Positions 1 through 8,509 of a DNA stretch of 64,000 bases are shown here, one piece after another. The position numbers and the translations under genes were made by a program. The notes beneath the pieces were generated by a model. It was not told the origin of the DNA. It saw only the letters and a list, made by a program, of their open reading frames with translations, and made no database searches. The first letter of the stretch is position 1. Every line of letters begins with the position of its first letter. Source of the DNA: Leifsonia sp040686855. GTDB lineage: Bacteria > Actinomycetota > Actinomycetes > Actinomycetales > Microbacteriaceae. The stretch is from positions 744,001 through 808,000 of the forward strand of contig NZ_JBFBOG010000001.1 in the NCBI RefSeq assembly GCF_040686855.1, written 5' to 3'.

Positions 1-543
1 CTGAAGCTCCTGCTCGACTGCGACCCCGACGCCGCCTGGCGTGCCCTGCAGAGCCCGACCGCGTTCCGCGAGGTGGCGATGCCGTGGCTCGACTTCCGGT
101 CGGAGGAGCCCGCCGGGTTCCCGACGCGGTGGGGCGCCGAGCACCGGGTGAAGGTGAAGGCGCTGGGGGCGTTCACCGTCGGGACGCAGGCGATCCGGCT
201 GGACACGCTGCGGTCGACCGATCCGCGCGAGAGCGGGACGCGCATCCTGCGCGACAGCGGCGGCGGGACGGGCGGCGCGCTGGCGGCGATCCCGCACCTC
301 GACCACCGGATGGCGATCGCACCCGACCCCGCCGGCCCCGATGAGGAGGGACGGCTGCGGACGCTGTACCGCGACCAGCTCATCGTGAAGGCGGGCGCGC
401 TGACGCCGATCGCCTGGTACGCGATGTGGGCGTTCTGGCAGTGGCGCGGCGTGCGCCTCAAGCGATTGGCCCCGACCTGGGCCTACGATCCGGAGGTACG
501 CCCGGCGGACGAGCAGCCGGAGACGGGAGCGGTGGAGAGATGA
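1..543 (+). CDS. 5'-truncated conserved hypothetical protein
   Basis: The reading frame is open from the first base, so the gene begins upstream of the window; 180 residues of its C-terminal part are visible. I recognise no catalytic motif. The sequence is rich in Trp and Arg, and a hydrophobic, aromatic segment (TPIAWYAMWAFWQW) lies about 45 residues before the end, followed by a basic stretch and an acidic tail. A START/SRPBCC-like fold was considered but cannot be shown by eye. The stop overlaps the next start in an ATGA arrangement, so the two genes are probably translationally coupled. Confidence 0.75.
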   Translation: MKLLLDCDPDAAWRALQSPTAFREVAMPWLDFRSEEPAGFPTRWGAEHRVKVKALGAFTVGTQAIRLDTLRSTDPRESGTRILRDSGGGTGGALAAIPHLDHRMAIAPDPAGPDEEGRLRTLYRDQLIVKAGALTPIAWYAMWAFWQWRGVRLKRLAPTWAYDPEVRPADEQPETGAVER

Positions 544-1217
544 CCAGCGTGGAGCAGCCCGCGAGGGACGCGGCGAGCGACGCCCGTGCGGTGACGGCGG
601 TCCAGACGGCCGACTGGCGGCGGCGCGTGTTCGCCCTGTACGCGTCCGTGCGCCGCCTCGCCGCCCACGACCCGGCGGAGGCGCACGCACATTGGATCTC
701 GTGCCGCAACGACCTCTTCGCTTCGCATCCGGCGTCGCCGTTGCTGCCCGAGGACCGCGACCGGTTCACGGGACTGCCCGTCGTACCCTACGACCCGGAA
801 TGGCGGTTCGAGCTGCCGATCCAGCCGGCGGCGTCGCCGAAGCGGATGGACGTGGAGACCGGCACCGACGGCGTCGTGCCGTTCGACCTGCTCGGCACCG
901 TGCGCGTCCCGTTCGCCGGGACGCTCGACGTGTGGCGGCTGGCGTCCTACGGCGGCGGGCTGTTCGTGCCGGTCAAGGATGCGCTGGCGGGGCGGCCGGG
1001 CGGCACCTACGGCGGTGGACGCTACCTGATCGACACGATCAAGGGCGCCGACCTCGGGCTCGACGCGGGAGACGGCGAGGCGTCGCTCGTGCTCGACTTC
1101 AACTTCGCCTACAACCCGTCATGCGCCTACGACCCGGCGTGGGCGTGCCCGCTGGCGCAGGCGGGCAATACGCTCGCGGTCGAGGTCCCGGTCGGCGAAC
1201 GGTACGCCGGCGCGTGA
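540..1217 (+). CDS. DUF1684 domain protein
   Basis: This 225-residue protein carries the hallmarks of DUF1684: HPASPL near residue 63, a GGGRYLID segment in the middle, and a C-terminal DFNFAYNPSCAY followed by CPLAQAGNTL and a GER ending. The family is common in actinobacteria and Bacteroidetes and has no established biochemical role. The ATG at 540 was chosen because it overlaps the upstream stop by four bases; the frame is open further upstream, but only as a shadow of the preceding gene. No signal peptide is visible, so it should be cytoplasmic. It ends convergently with the HelD gene, with three tandem 20-bp repeats between them. Confidence 0.85.
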   Translation: MTSVEQPARDAASDARAVTAVQTADWRRRVFALYASVRRLAAHDPAEAHAHWISCRNDLFASHPASPLLPEDRDRFTGLPVVPYDPEWRFELPIQPAASPKRMDVETGTDGVVPFDLLGTVRVPFAGTLDVWRLASYGGGLFVPVKDALAGRPGGTYGGGRYLIDTIKGADLGLDAGDGEASLVLDFNFAYNPSCAYDPAWACPLAQAGNTLAVEVPVGERYAGA

Positions 1218-1242
1218 CCTTGTCCCACGTTTCCCTCGCCGA

Positions 1243-1295
1243 TTCGTGACGAATCGCGCCCGTTCGTGACGAATCGCGCCCGTTCGTGACGAATC
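1243..1295. repeat. Three tandem copies of a 20-bp unit
   Basis: The unit TTCGTGACGAATCGCGCCCG starts at 1243 and 1263, and a partial third copy starts at 1283. Each copy contains an interrupted palindrome with arms ATTCG or TTCG and CGAA(TC) around TGA. The array sits between two convergent genes. It may be a cluster of protein-binding sites, a weak bidirectional terminator or a local tandem duplication; the sequence alone does not decide. Confidence 0.8.
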
Positions 1296-1315
1296 GTCGC
1301 GCGGGGGCGCGTGAG

Positions 1316-3541
1316 TCAGCGGGCGACGAGCGTGAGGCGCTGCGTCGGACGGGTCATCGCGACGTAGAGGGATGCGGCGCCGCGCGGCGACTCGGCGGCG
1401 AGCGCGTCGGGGTCGGCGAGCACGACGGCGTCGAACTCCAGTCCCTTCGCCTCGTAGCCGGTCAGCACGGCGATCGGGCGGGTGAGGCCCGCGGCGCCGC
1501 GGCCGGCGGCATCCCCGAAGCGCTCCGCGACCGCGGACGAGACCGCCGGCAGGTCGGCCGCGGTCGTGATAACCGCGAGCGTCCCCTGGTCGTCGATGCC
1601 GCGGTCGTGGGCGACCGCGTCCGCCACGGCGACGCCGAGCGCGTCCGGAGCTTCCGCATCCACGCGACGGATCGGCCACTCGCCCTCGCGCACGGCGCGC
1701 GTCGGCGTGATCGGCAGCCCCGCGTCCGCGGCGATCCGCTCGGCCTCGCGCGTGATCTGCGCGGGCGTACGGTAGTTGACGGTCAGCTCCTCGAGGCGCC
1801 AGGCGTCCTTGAACACCGGGTCCAGCGCCTCCTGCCAGCTCGACGCCCCGGCCGCCGACGCCACCTGCGCGATGTCGCCGACGATCGTGAACGACTTCAT
1901 CGGGCAGCGGCGCACCAGCAGCCGCCACTGCATCGGCGACAGCTCCTGCGCCTCGTCGACGACGACGTGGCCGTACGTCCAGCTGCGGTCCGACGCGGCG
2001 CGCTCCGCGGTCGTGCCGCGGTCGACCTGCTCGGCGAATCCGTCGGCCAGCTGCTCCGCGCTGACGAGCCCCTGCACGCCCATGTTCCGGATGGCCGCAC
2101 GCGCGTTCTCGAGGTCCCGCTTGCGCTGGCGCTCCCGCTCGCGGTCAGCCGGGTCAGCGCGACCGGGGAAATCGCCCAGCAGCTCGGCCGCCTCATCCAG
2201 GAGCGGCACATCCGACACGGTGAAGGGCGCGCTGCGCTCGCGCTGCAGCGCCTGGCGCTGCTGCACCGACCACCGCGGCGTCAGCTCGGCGAGCCACGCG
2301 GGACGCGCGAAGAGGTCCTGCAACAGCTTCTGCGGGGTCAGCGGCAGCCAGGCCGTGTTGAGCAGGACGCGGACGTCGTACGAGGTGCGCAGGTCCTCGC
2401 GCAGCACCTTCAGGTCGGCGTCGTCGATCGTCGAGCCGGCGGCGCGCAGCTGGGCGGCCAGCTGGTCGGTCAGCTCCGACAGCGCGGCCTTCACGAACGT
2501 GACGCGCGCCACGTTGTGCGGCTTCCCGGTGCGCTGCGCCTTGGCGATGGCACGGTGGATGAGAGCCGGATCGACCGCCAGCCGCTCGTTGTCGACCACG
2601 ATCGTCTGCGCCTCGTCGGGCGCCTTCTGCCGCGACTTCACGGCGCGCTGCAGCAGCCGCGCCATCTGCGCCGACCCCTTCAGCACCGCTGCCTCCGGCG
2701 CATCCTGGGCCGTGGCCTCCACCCCCGGGAACAGCTCGCCGAGGCTCGACATGACCACGCCCGTCTCACCGAGCGACGGCAGCACCGCCTCGATGTAGCG
2801 GAGGAACGCGGTCGACGGACCGACGACGAGAACACCGGACGCGCTCAGACGCTGACGGTTCGCATAGAGCAGGTAGGCGGCGCGGTGCAGCGCGACGGCG
2901 GTCTTGCCCGTGCCGGGGCCTCCCTGCACGACCAGCGCGCCGCGGAGGTCGGAGCGGATGATGCGGTCCTGCTCGGCCTGGATCGTCGCCACGATGTCGT
3001 GCATCCGGCCGGTGCGCTGCGCCGTCAGGGCGGCGAGCAGCGCTCCCTCGCCCTGCACGTGCTCGCCTGCGCGGTCGCCGTCGAGCAGCGCCTCGTCGAA
3101 GACCTCGTCGTCGATGCGGGTCACCTGGCGGCCCGACATCGTGAGGTGACGGCGGGCGCGCACGCCCATCCGCTCGTTCGCGGTCGCCTGGTAGAAGGCG
3201 CCGGCCTGCTGCGCACGCCAGTCGACCAGCAGCGAGCGCTGGTCATCGTCGCGCAGGCCGATGCGGCCGATGTAGCGGTGGTCGGAGCCGTCGACGGGCT
3301 CCTCCAGCAGCAGGCGGCCGAACACGAGCCGCGCATCCACGTCGCGGAGCTGGGTCAGCTGGTCCTCGTACAGGCGCGCGAACGCGTCACGCTCGCTGCG
3401 GGCCTGGTGGTTGCTGCCGACGCTGTCGCGGCGCACGCGGGACAGCCGCTCCTCGGTCTCGGCGCGCAGCTGATCCAGCCGCTCATACAGCCCCGAGACC
3501 ACGGCGCGTTCGCGATCGAGCTCAGACTCCTGCACGCCCAT
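1316..3541 (-). CDS. helD: HelD/HelR-type RNA polymerase-recycling ATPase
   Basis: The 741-residue protein matches the HelD family, UvrD/Rep-like superfamily 1 ATPases that bind stalled RNA polymerase and release it from DNA and RNA; actinobacterial HelR members also protect against rifampicin. It starts with a predicted coiled-coil hairpin (residues 1-75), has Walker A GGPGTGKT at 207-214, a Walker B/DEAQ motif (VVDEAQELSP) near 520, and a late TGYEAKGLEFDAVV segment typical of UvrD motifs. The length is normal. An ATG at 3541 follows an AAGGG stretch, and a TAGACT -10 box lies about 35 bases upstream. I saw no palindromic rifamycin-associated element in its promoter region. Confidence 0.9.
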   Translation of the reverse strand: MGVQESELDRERAVVSGLYERLDQLRAETEERLSRVRRDSVGSNHQARSERDAFARLYEDQLTQLRDVDARLVFGRLLLEEPVDGSDHRYIGRIGLRDDDQRSLLVDWRAQQAGAFYQATANERMGVRARRHLTMSGRQVTRIDDEVFDEALLDGDRAGEHVQGEGALLAALTAQRTGRMHDIVATIQAEQDRIIRSDLRGALVVQGGPGTGKTAVALHRAAYLLYANRQRLSASGVLVVGPSTAFLRYIEAVLPSLGETGVVMSSLGELFPGVEATAQDAPEAAVLKGSAQMARLLQRAVKSRQKAPDEAQTIVVDNERLAVDPALIHRAIAKAQRTGKPHNVARVTFVKAALSELTDQLAAQLRAAGSTIDDADLKVLREDLRTSYDVRVLLNTAWLPLTPQKLLQDLFARPAWLAELTPRWSVQQRQALQRERSAPFTVSDVPLLDEAAELLGDFPGRADPADRERERQRKRDLENARAAIRNMGVQGLVSAEQLADGFAEQVDRGTTAERAASDRSWTYGHVVVDEAQELSPMQWRLLVRRCPMKSFTIVGDIAQVASAAGASSWQEALDPVFKDAWRLEELTVNYRTPAQITREAERIAADAGLPITPTRAVREGEWPIRRVDAEAPDALGVAVADAVAHDRGIDDQGTLAVITTAADLPAVSSAVAERFGDAAGRGAAGLTRPIAVLTGYEAKGLEFDAVVLADPDALAAESPRGAASLYVAMTRPTQRLTLVAR

Positions 3542-3621
3542 GGCCGCCCTTCGTTTCCGGGCCGACAGTCTACGACCTCCGGATGGGTGGACGCTCCCAG
3601 CAGTCGTACGGCCGCATGCCC

Positions 3622-3803
3622 TAGACTGATTGCTTGCGGGCCGATCGTCGCCCGCTGCGTCGTAGAACGCTTCGCGTTGCGCCGGGCCACTTGCTCCGCA
3701 CGCTTCTCTTCATACGGCGAACGATCGCGCTGTTCGGCGTGCTCGCCACCCCGACCCGCCGCGGCACGACGCCGCGCGGGTCCCCTGCCGGAAAGGCACC
3801 CCC
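3622..3803 (+). promoter_or_regulatory. Promoter and long 5' leader of the DEAD-box helicase
   Basis: A TAGACT -10 hexamer at 3622-3627 would start transcription near 3634, leaving an untranslated leader of about 170 bases before the ATG at 3804. Long structured leaders are common on cold-induced DEAD-box helicase genes and often carry self-regulation. The segment holds no convincing ORF. The ribosome-binding site is GGAAAGG, close to the start. Which structure forms, and whether this is the only promoter, cannot be told by eye. Confidence 0.45.
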
Positions 3804-5405
3804 ATGACTTCACCGACTTTCGCCGAGCTGGGCGTCCCCGCCCCGCTCGTCGCCGCCCTCGCGGCCGATGGCAAGACCACGGCGTTCCCCATCCAGAAGG
3901 ACACGCTCCCCGACGCCCTCGCGGGCAAGGACGTTCTCGGCCGCGGCAAGACCGGCTCGGGCAAGACCATCGCGTTCGCCCTGCCGCTCGTCTCCCGCCT
4001 CGGCACCGTGCTCGCCGGCGGTCGCCGCCGCGCCGGGCGTCCGCTCGCGCTCGTGCTCGCCCCGACCCGCGAGTTGGCCACGCAGATCGCCGCGACCTTC
4101 CGTCCGCTGGCCGACGCCTACTCGCTGCGCGTCTCGACCGTCTTCGGCGGCGTCTCCCAGAACAAGCAGGTCGCCGAGCTGAAGGCGGGCGTCGACATCC
4201 TCGTCGCGTGCCCCGGCCGCCTCGAAGACCTCATGAAGCAGGGCTTCGTGTCCCTGGACGCCGTCGAGATCACCGTGCTCGACGAGGCCGACCACATGGC
4301 CGACCTCGGCTTCCTGCCCGTGGTCACCCGCATCCTCTCCGCCACCCCGACCGACGGACAGCGCCTGCTGTTCTCGGCGACCCTCGACAACGGCGTGGAC
4401 AAGATCGTCAACCGGTTCCTGCACTCCCCCGTGCTGCACTCGGTCGACGACGAGACCAGCCCGGTCGAGGCGATGACCCACCACGTGCTGCAGGTGGACA
4501 CCCCGGACGAGAAGAAGGCGCTGGTCGAGGCGCTGGCGTCGGGCACCAGCCGCCGCATCCTGTTCACCCGCACCAAGCACCAGGCCAAGAAGCTCGCCAA
4601 GCAGCTCACCGCGTCCGGCATCCCGGCCGTGGACCTGCACGGCAACCTCGCCCAGAACGCCCGCGACCGCAACCTGGCGGCGTTCGGCGACGGCAGCGTC
4701 AAGGTGCTGGTGGCGACGGATGTGGCCGCGCGCGGCGTGCACGTCGACAACGTGGAGCTCGTGGTCCACGTCGACCCGCCGGCGGAGCACAAGGCGTACC
4801 TCCACCGCTCCGGCCGCACGGCTCGCGCGGGCAGCGCGGGCGACGTGGTGACCGTGATGCTCACGGCGCAGGCGGACGACGTGCGCACGCTGCTGCGCAA
4901 GGCCGCGATCAGCGCGGCCCCGCAGCGGGTGACGGCGACGTCGGCCGTGGTGACGGAGCTCGTGGGCGACGTCGCCGCGAAGGTGGCGCCGGCGCCGGTC
5001 CAGCGGCCCGCGACCGGCGGCGGAACGTCGCAGGGCGCGAACGCACAGCGGAAGCGGGCGCGTCGCGCCGGCGGCGGCGCGGGCGGCACGGGTGCGGGCA
5101 ACGGCTCCGGCCGTTCTGCCGGCGGCTCGGGCAACGGCTCCGGTCGTGGCGCGGGAGCGGCCGGCTCCAACCGCACGTCCGGCGCGAACGCCGGCTCCGG
5201 GACGGGCAACGGCGGCTCGCGTCGCCGCGGCCAGCGTCCGGCGCAGCAGTCCTCCGCCGCGCACGGCGGCGGCCAGCACCGCGGCGCCCAGGCCGGTTCC
5301 GGCTCGCGCGACGGCGGCCGCGCCGGCGGCGCCGGGCGCTCGACCGCCGCGCGCGCCGACGCCTCGACGAGCCGCGGCCGCGGCTCGCGTCGCGCGCAGG
5401 GCTGA
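3804..5405 (+). CDS. DEAD-box RNA helicase with Gly/Arg/Ser-rich tail
   Basis: This 533-residue protein is an ATP-dependent RNA helicase. The motifs appear in order: a Q-motif-like TFAELGVPAPLVAAL at the start, Walker A GKTGSGKT at 48-55, PTRELA at 87-92, DEAD at 160-163, SAT at 191-193, and HRSGRTARAG at 334-343. From about residue 400 the chain becomes a low-complexity tail of Gly, Ser, Arg, Asn and Ala, like RGG tails that bind RNA non-specifically. The likely role is ribosome assembly or mRNA turnover, especially in the cold. A long leader precedes it, and twin palindromes follow its stop. Confidence 0.93.
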   Translation: MTSPTFAELGVPAPLVAALAADGKTTAFPIQKDTLPDALAGKDVLGRGKTGSGKTIAFALPLVSRLGTVLAGGRRRAGRPLALVLAPTRELATQIAATFRPLADAYSLRVSTVFGGVSQNKQVAELKAGVDILVACPGRLEDLMKQGFVSLDAVEITVLDEADHMADLGFLPVVTRILSATPTDGQRLLFSATLDNGVDKIVNRFLHSPVLHSVDDETSPVEAMTHHVLQVDTPDEKKALVEALASGTSRRILFTRTKHQAKKLAKQLTASGIPAVDLHGNLAQNARDRNLAAFGDGSVKVLVATDVAARGVHVDNVELVVHVDPPAEHKAYLHRSGRTARAGSAGDVVTVMLTAQADDVRTLLRKAAISAAPQRVTATSAVVTELVGDVAAKVAPAPVQRPATGGGTSQGANAQRKRARRAGGGAGGTGAGNGSGRSAGGSGNGSGRGAGAAGSNRTSGANAGSGTGNGGSRRRGQRPAQQSSAAHGGGQHRGAQAGSGSRDGGRAGGAGRSTAARADASTSRGRGSRRAQG

Positions 5406-5414
5406 TCCCCCCAT

Positions 5415-5472
5415 CGAGTACGCAAAGAGTGCACGCCCGGACCCGGTCCGGCGTGCACTCTTCGCGTACTCG
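5415..5472. repeat. Long palindrome, copy 1
   Basis: A 23-nt arm starting CGAGTACGCAAAGAGTGCAC (5415-5437) is repeated in reverse complement at 5450-5472 with one G:T-compatible change, around a 12-nt loop. It lies just after the DEAD-box helicase and before the convergent TetR gene, so it could terminate transcription both ways. The arm sequence recurs almost identically 96 bp downstream, which points to a dispersed palindromic repeat rather than a simple terminator. Confidence 0.85.
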
Positions 5473-5510
5473 GGGGTGGGGTGCCCTCGCCGACCGGACC
5501 GACCCACCGT

Positions 5511-5568
5511 CGAGTACGCAAAGAGTGCACGCCCAGAGCGCATCAGGCGTGCACTCTTTGCGTACTCG
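5511..5568. repeat. Long palindrome, copy 2
   Basis: The same 23-nt arm occurs at 5511-5533, with a perfect reverse complement at 5546-5568 around a 12-nt loop that differs from the loop of copy 1. It ends nine bases before the stop codon of the minus-strand TetR gene. With copy 1 it forms a head-to-tail pair of near-identical hairpins with a 96-bp period. Confidence 0.88.
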
Positions 5569-5576
5569 ATGGGGGG

Positions 5577-6176
5577 TCAGGGCGCCGGGGAGGTCGCGGC
5601 CAGGCGCTCGACGCCGGCGATGACGCCGTCGACGAGAACGGCGTAGCTGCGGTCGAGATCGTCCGGGAGCCCGAATCCGCCGCCCAGCTCCAGCGTGACG
5701 AAGCCGTGGATGGCGCTGCGCAGCATCCGGACCGCGTCCACCAACTCGTCGTCGGGCAGGCCGAAGCCGCGCAGCACGCCCGCGAGCACCGCCAGCGTCT
5801 CGGCCGAGCGGGCGCTGAGCTCGTCGTCGGCCGGGTCGGATCGGTCCGCCGCCACCTGGGTCGCGGCGTAGCGGCCGGGTTGCCTGCGGGCGAAGTCGCG
5901 CATCGCGTCCGCCGCCGCCCGGATGGCATCCGGTCCGGCGCGTCCGATGGTCGCGGCCGCGAGCGTCCGGGTCAGTTCGGCGACGGACTCCGTCGCCACC
6001 AGCCGGCGCAGGTCGCCGAGCGAGGCGACGTGCTTGTAGAGGCTCGGCACGGCGACGCCGGCGCGGCCGGCCACCGCGGCCAGGGTCAGCGTGTCGAAGC
6101 CGGCGGTCCCGCCCTCGTCCACCACGTCCACCGCGACGGCCGTGACGGCGGCACGGGTGAGCCCAACCCTAGGCAT
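5577..6176 (-). CDS. TetR-family regulator (WHG-type C-terminal domain)
   Basis: The 199-residue protein has an N-terminal TetR helix-turn-helix: the segment with LAAVAGRAGVAVPSLYKHV lies around residues 27-45. The remaining ligand-binding part resembles the WHG subgroup, judged from the IHGFVTLELGGGF segment. Its start overlaps the end of the upstream hydrolase gene by eight bases, so the two form an operon with the regulator second. The likely target is the palindrome at 7041-7063 in front of that operon, giving autoregulation and control of the hydrolase. The inducer is unknown. Confidence 0.88.
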   Translation of the reverse strand: MPRVGLTRAAVTAVAVDVVDEGGTAGFDTLTLAAVAGRAGVAVPSLYKHVASLGDLRRLVATESVAELTRTLAAATIGRAGPDAIRAAADAMRDFARRQPGRYAATQVAADRSDPADDELSARSAETLAVLAGVLRGFGLPDDELVDAVRMLRSAIHGFVTLELGGGFGLPDDLDRSYAVLVDGVIAGVERLAATSPAP

Positions 6177-7035
6177 TCGGCTCCGCCCAGGCCGCGCCGT
6201 CGGCCGAACGGCGCGACTCCACGAAGGCCAGCGTCGGCGCGACCGTGAAATCGGGCCGCTGCGCGTGCGGATAGTGGGCCGCCTCGGGGACGCGCACGAC
6301 CTCGACGCCCTGCTCCTGCATCCACGTGCGCTCGGCTTCGATGTCGCGGTAGTCGGGGTCCAGGTCGCCGACGAAGGCGAGCATCGGCACGCGCACCTCG
6401 CGCACGCGCGGTGCGACGGGCGCGTGGGTCAGCTGCAGCGTCAGGTGGCGGAAGGCGGCGAGCCTGCCCGGCTCGGACAGGGACGCGCGGATGGCGGCGA
6501 CGTGCTCGTCGAGCCAGGGGGCCGTGCGCCCGCGGTTGAGCGTGCGTCGGTAGTAGCCCGCCCAGGCGGAGACGCCCCACGGCCGCACGAACATCGCGCG
6601 GTACATCGTGTGCACAAGCCCGGTCGCGGCGCGTCCCATGGCGGGGTCGCGCAGGAGCGGTCCGTAGAAGGCGAGGCCTGCGAACAGGTCGGGACGCTCG
6701 GCGGCGGCCCACGCTGCGGCGGCGGAGCCCATGGAGTTGCCCAGCACGACCGCCGGGCCTCCCAGTTCTTCGATGAGGGCGATGAGGTCGGCCGCCGTCG
6801 CCAGGTCGCCGAACTCGCGGAAGGTGGTGTCCGAGTCGCCGTGGGCACGCAGGTCGGTGACCGCGACGCGGAAGCCCGCCGCGACGAGCGGACCGACGAG
6901 TTCGCGGAAGCTGGAGCGGAGGTCGCCCATGCCGGGGACCGCCACGACGAGAGGCCCATGCCCCTCGACGGTGTAACTCACGCGTCCCTCGGGACGCTGC
7001 AGGAAGTGGACCTGCGAATCGACGGAAGTGTTCAT
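6169..7035 (-). CDS. Alpha/beta-fold hydrolase
   Basis: A 288-residue alpha/beta hydrolase. The N-terminal part holds VVAVPGMGDLRSSF (oxyanion-hole region) and DLRAHGDSD. The nucleophile Ser101 lies in GNSMG, and a late FVGDLDPDY and an EAAHYPHAQ segment supply the acid and histidine. The substrate is unknown. The ATG at 7035 is preferred: the palindrome begins six bases upstream, and a TAGCTT -10 box lies 7 bases before it with TTGTGC 17 bases further up, suggesting a leaderless mRNA. An in-frame ATG at 7041 would add two residues; longer in-frame extensions would run through the operator. Confidence 0.88.
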   Translation of the reverse strand: MNTSVDSQVHFLQRPEGRVSYTVEGHGPLVVAVPGMGDLRSSFRELVGPLVAAGFRVAVTDLRAHGDSDTTFREFGDLATAADLIALIEELGGPAVVLGNSMGSAAAAWAAAERPDLFAGLAFYGPLLRDPAMGRAATGLVHTMYRAMFVRPWGVSAWAGYYRRTLNRGRTAPWLDEHVAAIRASLSEPGRLAAFRHLTLQLTHAPVAPRVREVRVPMLAFVGDLDPDYRDIEAERTWMQEQGVEVVRVPEAAHYPHAQRPDFTVAPTLAFVESRRSADGAAWAEPNA

Positions 7036-7040
7036 AGCCA

Positions 7041-7063
7041 TAAAGCTAACACTATTAGCTTTA
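7041..7063. promoter_or_regulatory. TetR-type operator overlapping a leaderless promoter
   Basis: A perfect inverted repeat with arms TAAAGCTAA and TTAGCTTTA separated by five bases. On the minus strand it covers the spacer and -10 region of the inferred promoter of the hydrolase-TetR operon and touches the start codon. Binding there would block RNA polymerase. The regulator is most simply the TetR encoded second in the operon. Confidence 0.8.
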
Positions 7064-7099
7064 TGGCACAAGCACATTCCGAAATCGGTCCGTGAGCCG

Positions 7100-7681
7100 T
7101 CAGCCGATACGTCCCAGTGACGCCATCGCGGCCTTGACCAGCGCCCCGCGCCCGCCTTCAAGCTCCTCGGTGACCGTGAGGGACGTGGCCTCCTCCGGCG
7201 TCATCCAGGTCAGCTCCAGGGCGTCCTGCCGCGGCTCGCACGTGCCGGTCACAGGGACCACGTAGGCCAGCGAGACCGCGTGCTGACGCTCATCCACATA
7301 CGGCGAGACGCCCGGCAGCGGGAAGTACTCCGCCACCTGGAACGGCACCGGGCTCGCCGGCAGCTGCGGGAACGCCATGGGGCCGAGGTCTTTCTCGAGG
7401 TGCCGGAACAGCGCCTCCCGCAGCGTCTCGCCGTACATCACGCGGCCGGAGACCAGCGTGCGCGTGATCTCGCCGACCGCGTTGGCGCGCAACAGGATGC
7501 CGACCTCGGTCACCTGTCCGAGGCCATCGACCCGGACGGGGACCGCCTCGACGTACAGCAGGGGCAGCCGCCCCCGGATCTGCGCCAGCTCGAGGTCGGA
7601 GAGCCAGGCCGGGCCGGGCTGCGGGCCGTTGCCGGGGAGCGGGTCGGGAGTGGGATCCGGATCCGGGGTGCGAACGCTCAT
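7100..7681 (-). CDS. NUDIX-like family protein (DUF4916)
   Basis: A 193-residue actinobacterial NUDIX-fold protein of the DUF4916 type. The N-terminus is Pro-rich (DPDPTPDPLPG), followed by a NUDIX-like fold with VTEVGILLRAN and a helix segment GETLREALFRHLEKDLG that sits where the Nudix box would be but lacks the classical REUxEE pattern. Hydrolase activity is therefore uncertain. TAGGAT at 7688-7693 (minus strand) lies six bases before the ATG, so the mRNA is probably leaderless. It diverges from the carboxylesterase gene at 7796. Confidence 0.82.
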   Translation of the reverse strand: MSVRTPDPDPTPDPLPGNGPQPGPAWLSDLELAQIRGRLPLLYVEAVPVRVDGLGQVTEVGILLRANAVGEITRTLVSGRVMYGETLREALFRHLEKDLGPMAFPQLPASPVPFQVAEYFPLPGVSPYVDERQHAVSLAYVVPVTGTCEPRQDALELTWMTPEEATSLTVTEELEGGRGALVKAAMASLGRIG

Positions 7682-7795
7682 GCATGAATCCTACGGAAGG
7701 CGACCATCTCGTCTACGGGGCACAGCGGGATCTGTGGATGGGCGGCACTCCGACGGGGGCTGTGAACGATTCCAGGTTCCGGCGCAGAATGGAGG

Positions 7796-8446
7796 GTGCC
7801 GTTTCCCGCCCCCGACCTCCGCATCGACCGCGATGCCGTGCTGTGGTCCGCGTCCGAACGCGATCGCGCCGGCCGTCCGCTGCTCGTTCTCATGCACGGT
7901 TACGCGTCGGATGAGGCCGATCTCTTCGGCATCGCGGCCTACCTGCCGCTGGAGCCGGTGATCGCGTCCCTGCGGGCGCCCATCCCCGAGGGCCCCGGTT
8001 TCGCGTGGTTCTCCCGCTTCACCAACGTCCCCGGCGATCCGCTCGCCGGCAACGCGGACGCTGCAGCGCGCGCCGTCCTCGATTGGCTCGACGAGCAGCC
8101 GGCCACGCCGACCGGGCTGCTCGGCTTCTCGCAGGGCGGCGCGATGGCCCTCCAGCTGCTTCGCTTGGCGCCCGAGCGCTTCGACTACGCCGTCCAGCTG
8201 TCGGGGTTCGTCGTGAAGGGGGACCAGCCGGGGGACGCCGAGCTCGCCGAGACGCCCGTGCCGGTCTTCTGGGGGCGCGGCACGCTCGACGACACCATCC
8301 CCTCCGCGTCGCTCGACCGCACGACCGAGTGGCTTCCGGAGCACACGAGCCTCGACGCCCGCATCTACGAGGGGATGGGGCACGCGATCTCGCCGACGGA
8401 GCTGGGCGACATCTCCTCCTTCATCCGCACGCATCTGCCTCGCTGA
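7796..8446 (+). CDS. Phospholipase/carboxylesterase-type hydrolase
   Basis: A 216-residue serine hydrolase of the small carboxylesterase/phospholipase class. MHGYASDEADL is the oxyanion segment, GFSQGG holds the nucleophile Ser112, LDD (165-166) the acid, and GMGHAIS the catalytic His196. The length is typical. The GTG start at 7796 directly follows GGAGG, too close for normal ribosome binding, but CAGAAT at 7785-7790 could be a -10 box giving a leaderless mRNA that starts at this GTG. No signal peptide is seen, so it should be cytoplasmic. Confidence 0.87.
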   Translation: MPFPAPDLRIDRDAVLWSASERDRAGRPLLVLMHGYASDEADLFGIAAYLPLEPVIASLRAPIPEGPGFAWFSRFTNVPGDPLAGNADAAARAVLDWLDEQPATPTGLLGFSQGGAMALQLLRLAPERFDYAVQLSGFVVKGDQPGDAELAETPVPVFWGRGTLDDTIPSASLDRTTEWLPEHTSLDARIYEGMGHAISPTELGDISSFIRTHLPR

Positions 8447-8509
8447 GCGTTCTCCACAGGTCCGGGCGACAGCCCTGACAGTGTCGGTGGTCGGGTGGAG
8501 GATGGAGGG

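Noticed and set aside
3542..3803. Rifamycin-associated element upstream of HelD
   Set aside because: I looked for the palindromic GGGGCTTGC/GCAAGCCCC type and found only TTGCTTGCGGG without its partner arm.
1286..5623. Very long plus-strand open frame (over 1,400 codons)
   Set aside because: It is antisense to HelD and out of frame with the DEAD-box helicase; the translation is Arg/Ala/Gly-rich without domains, a usual effect of high GC content.
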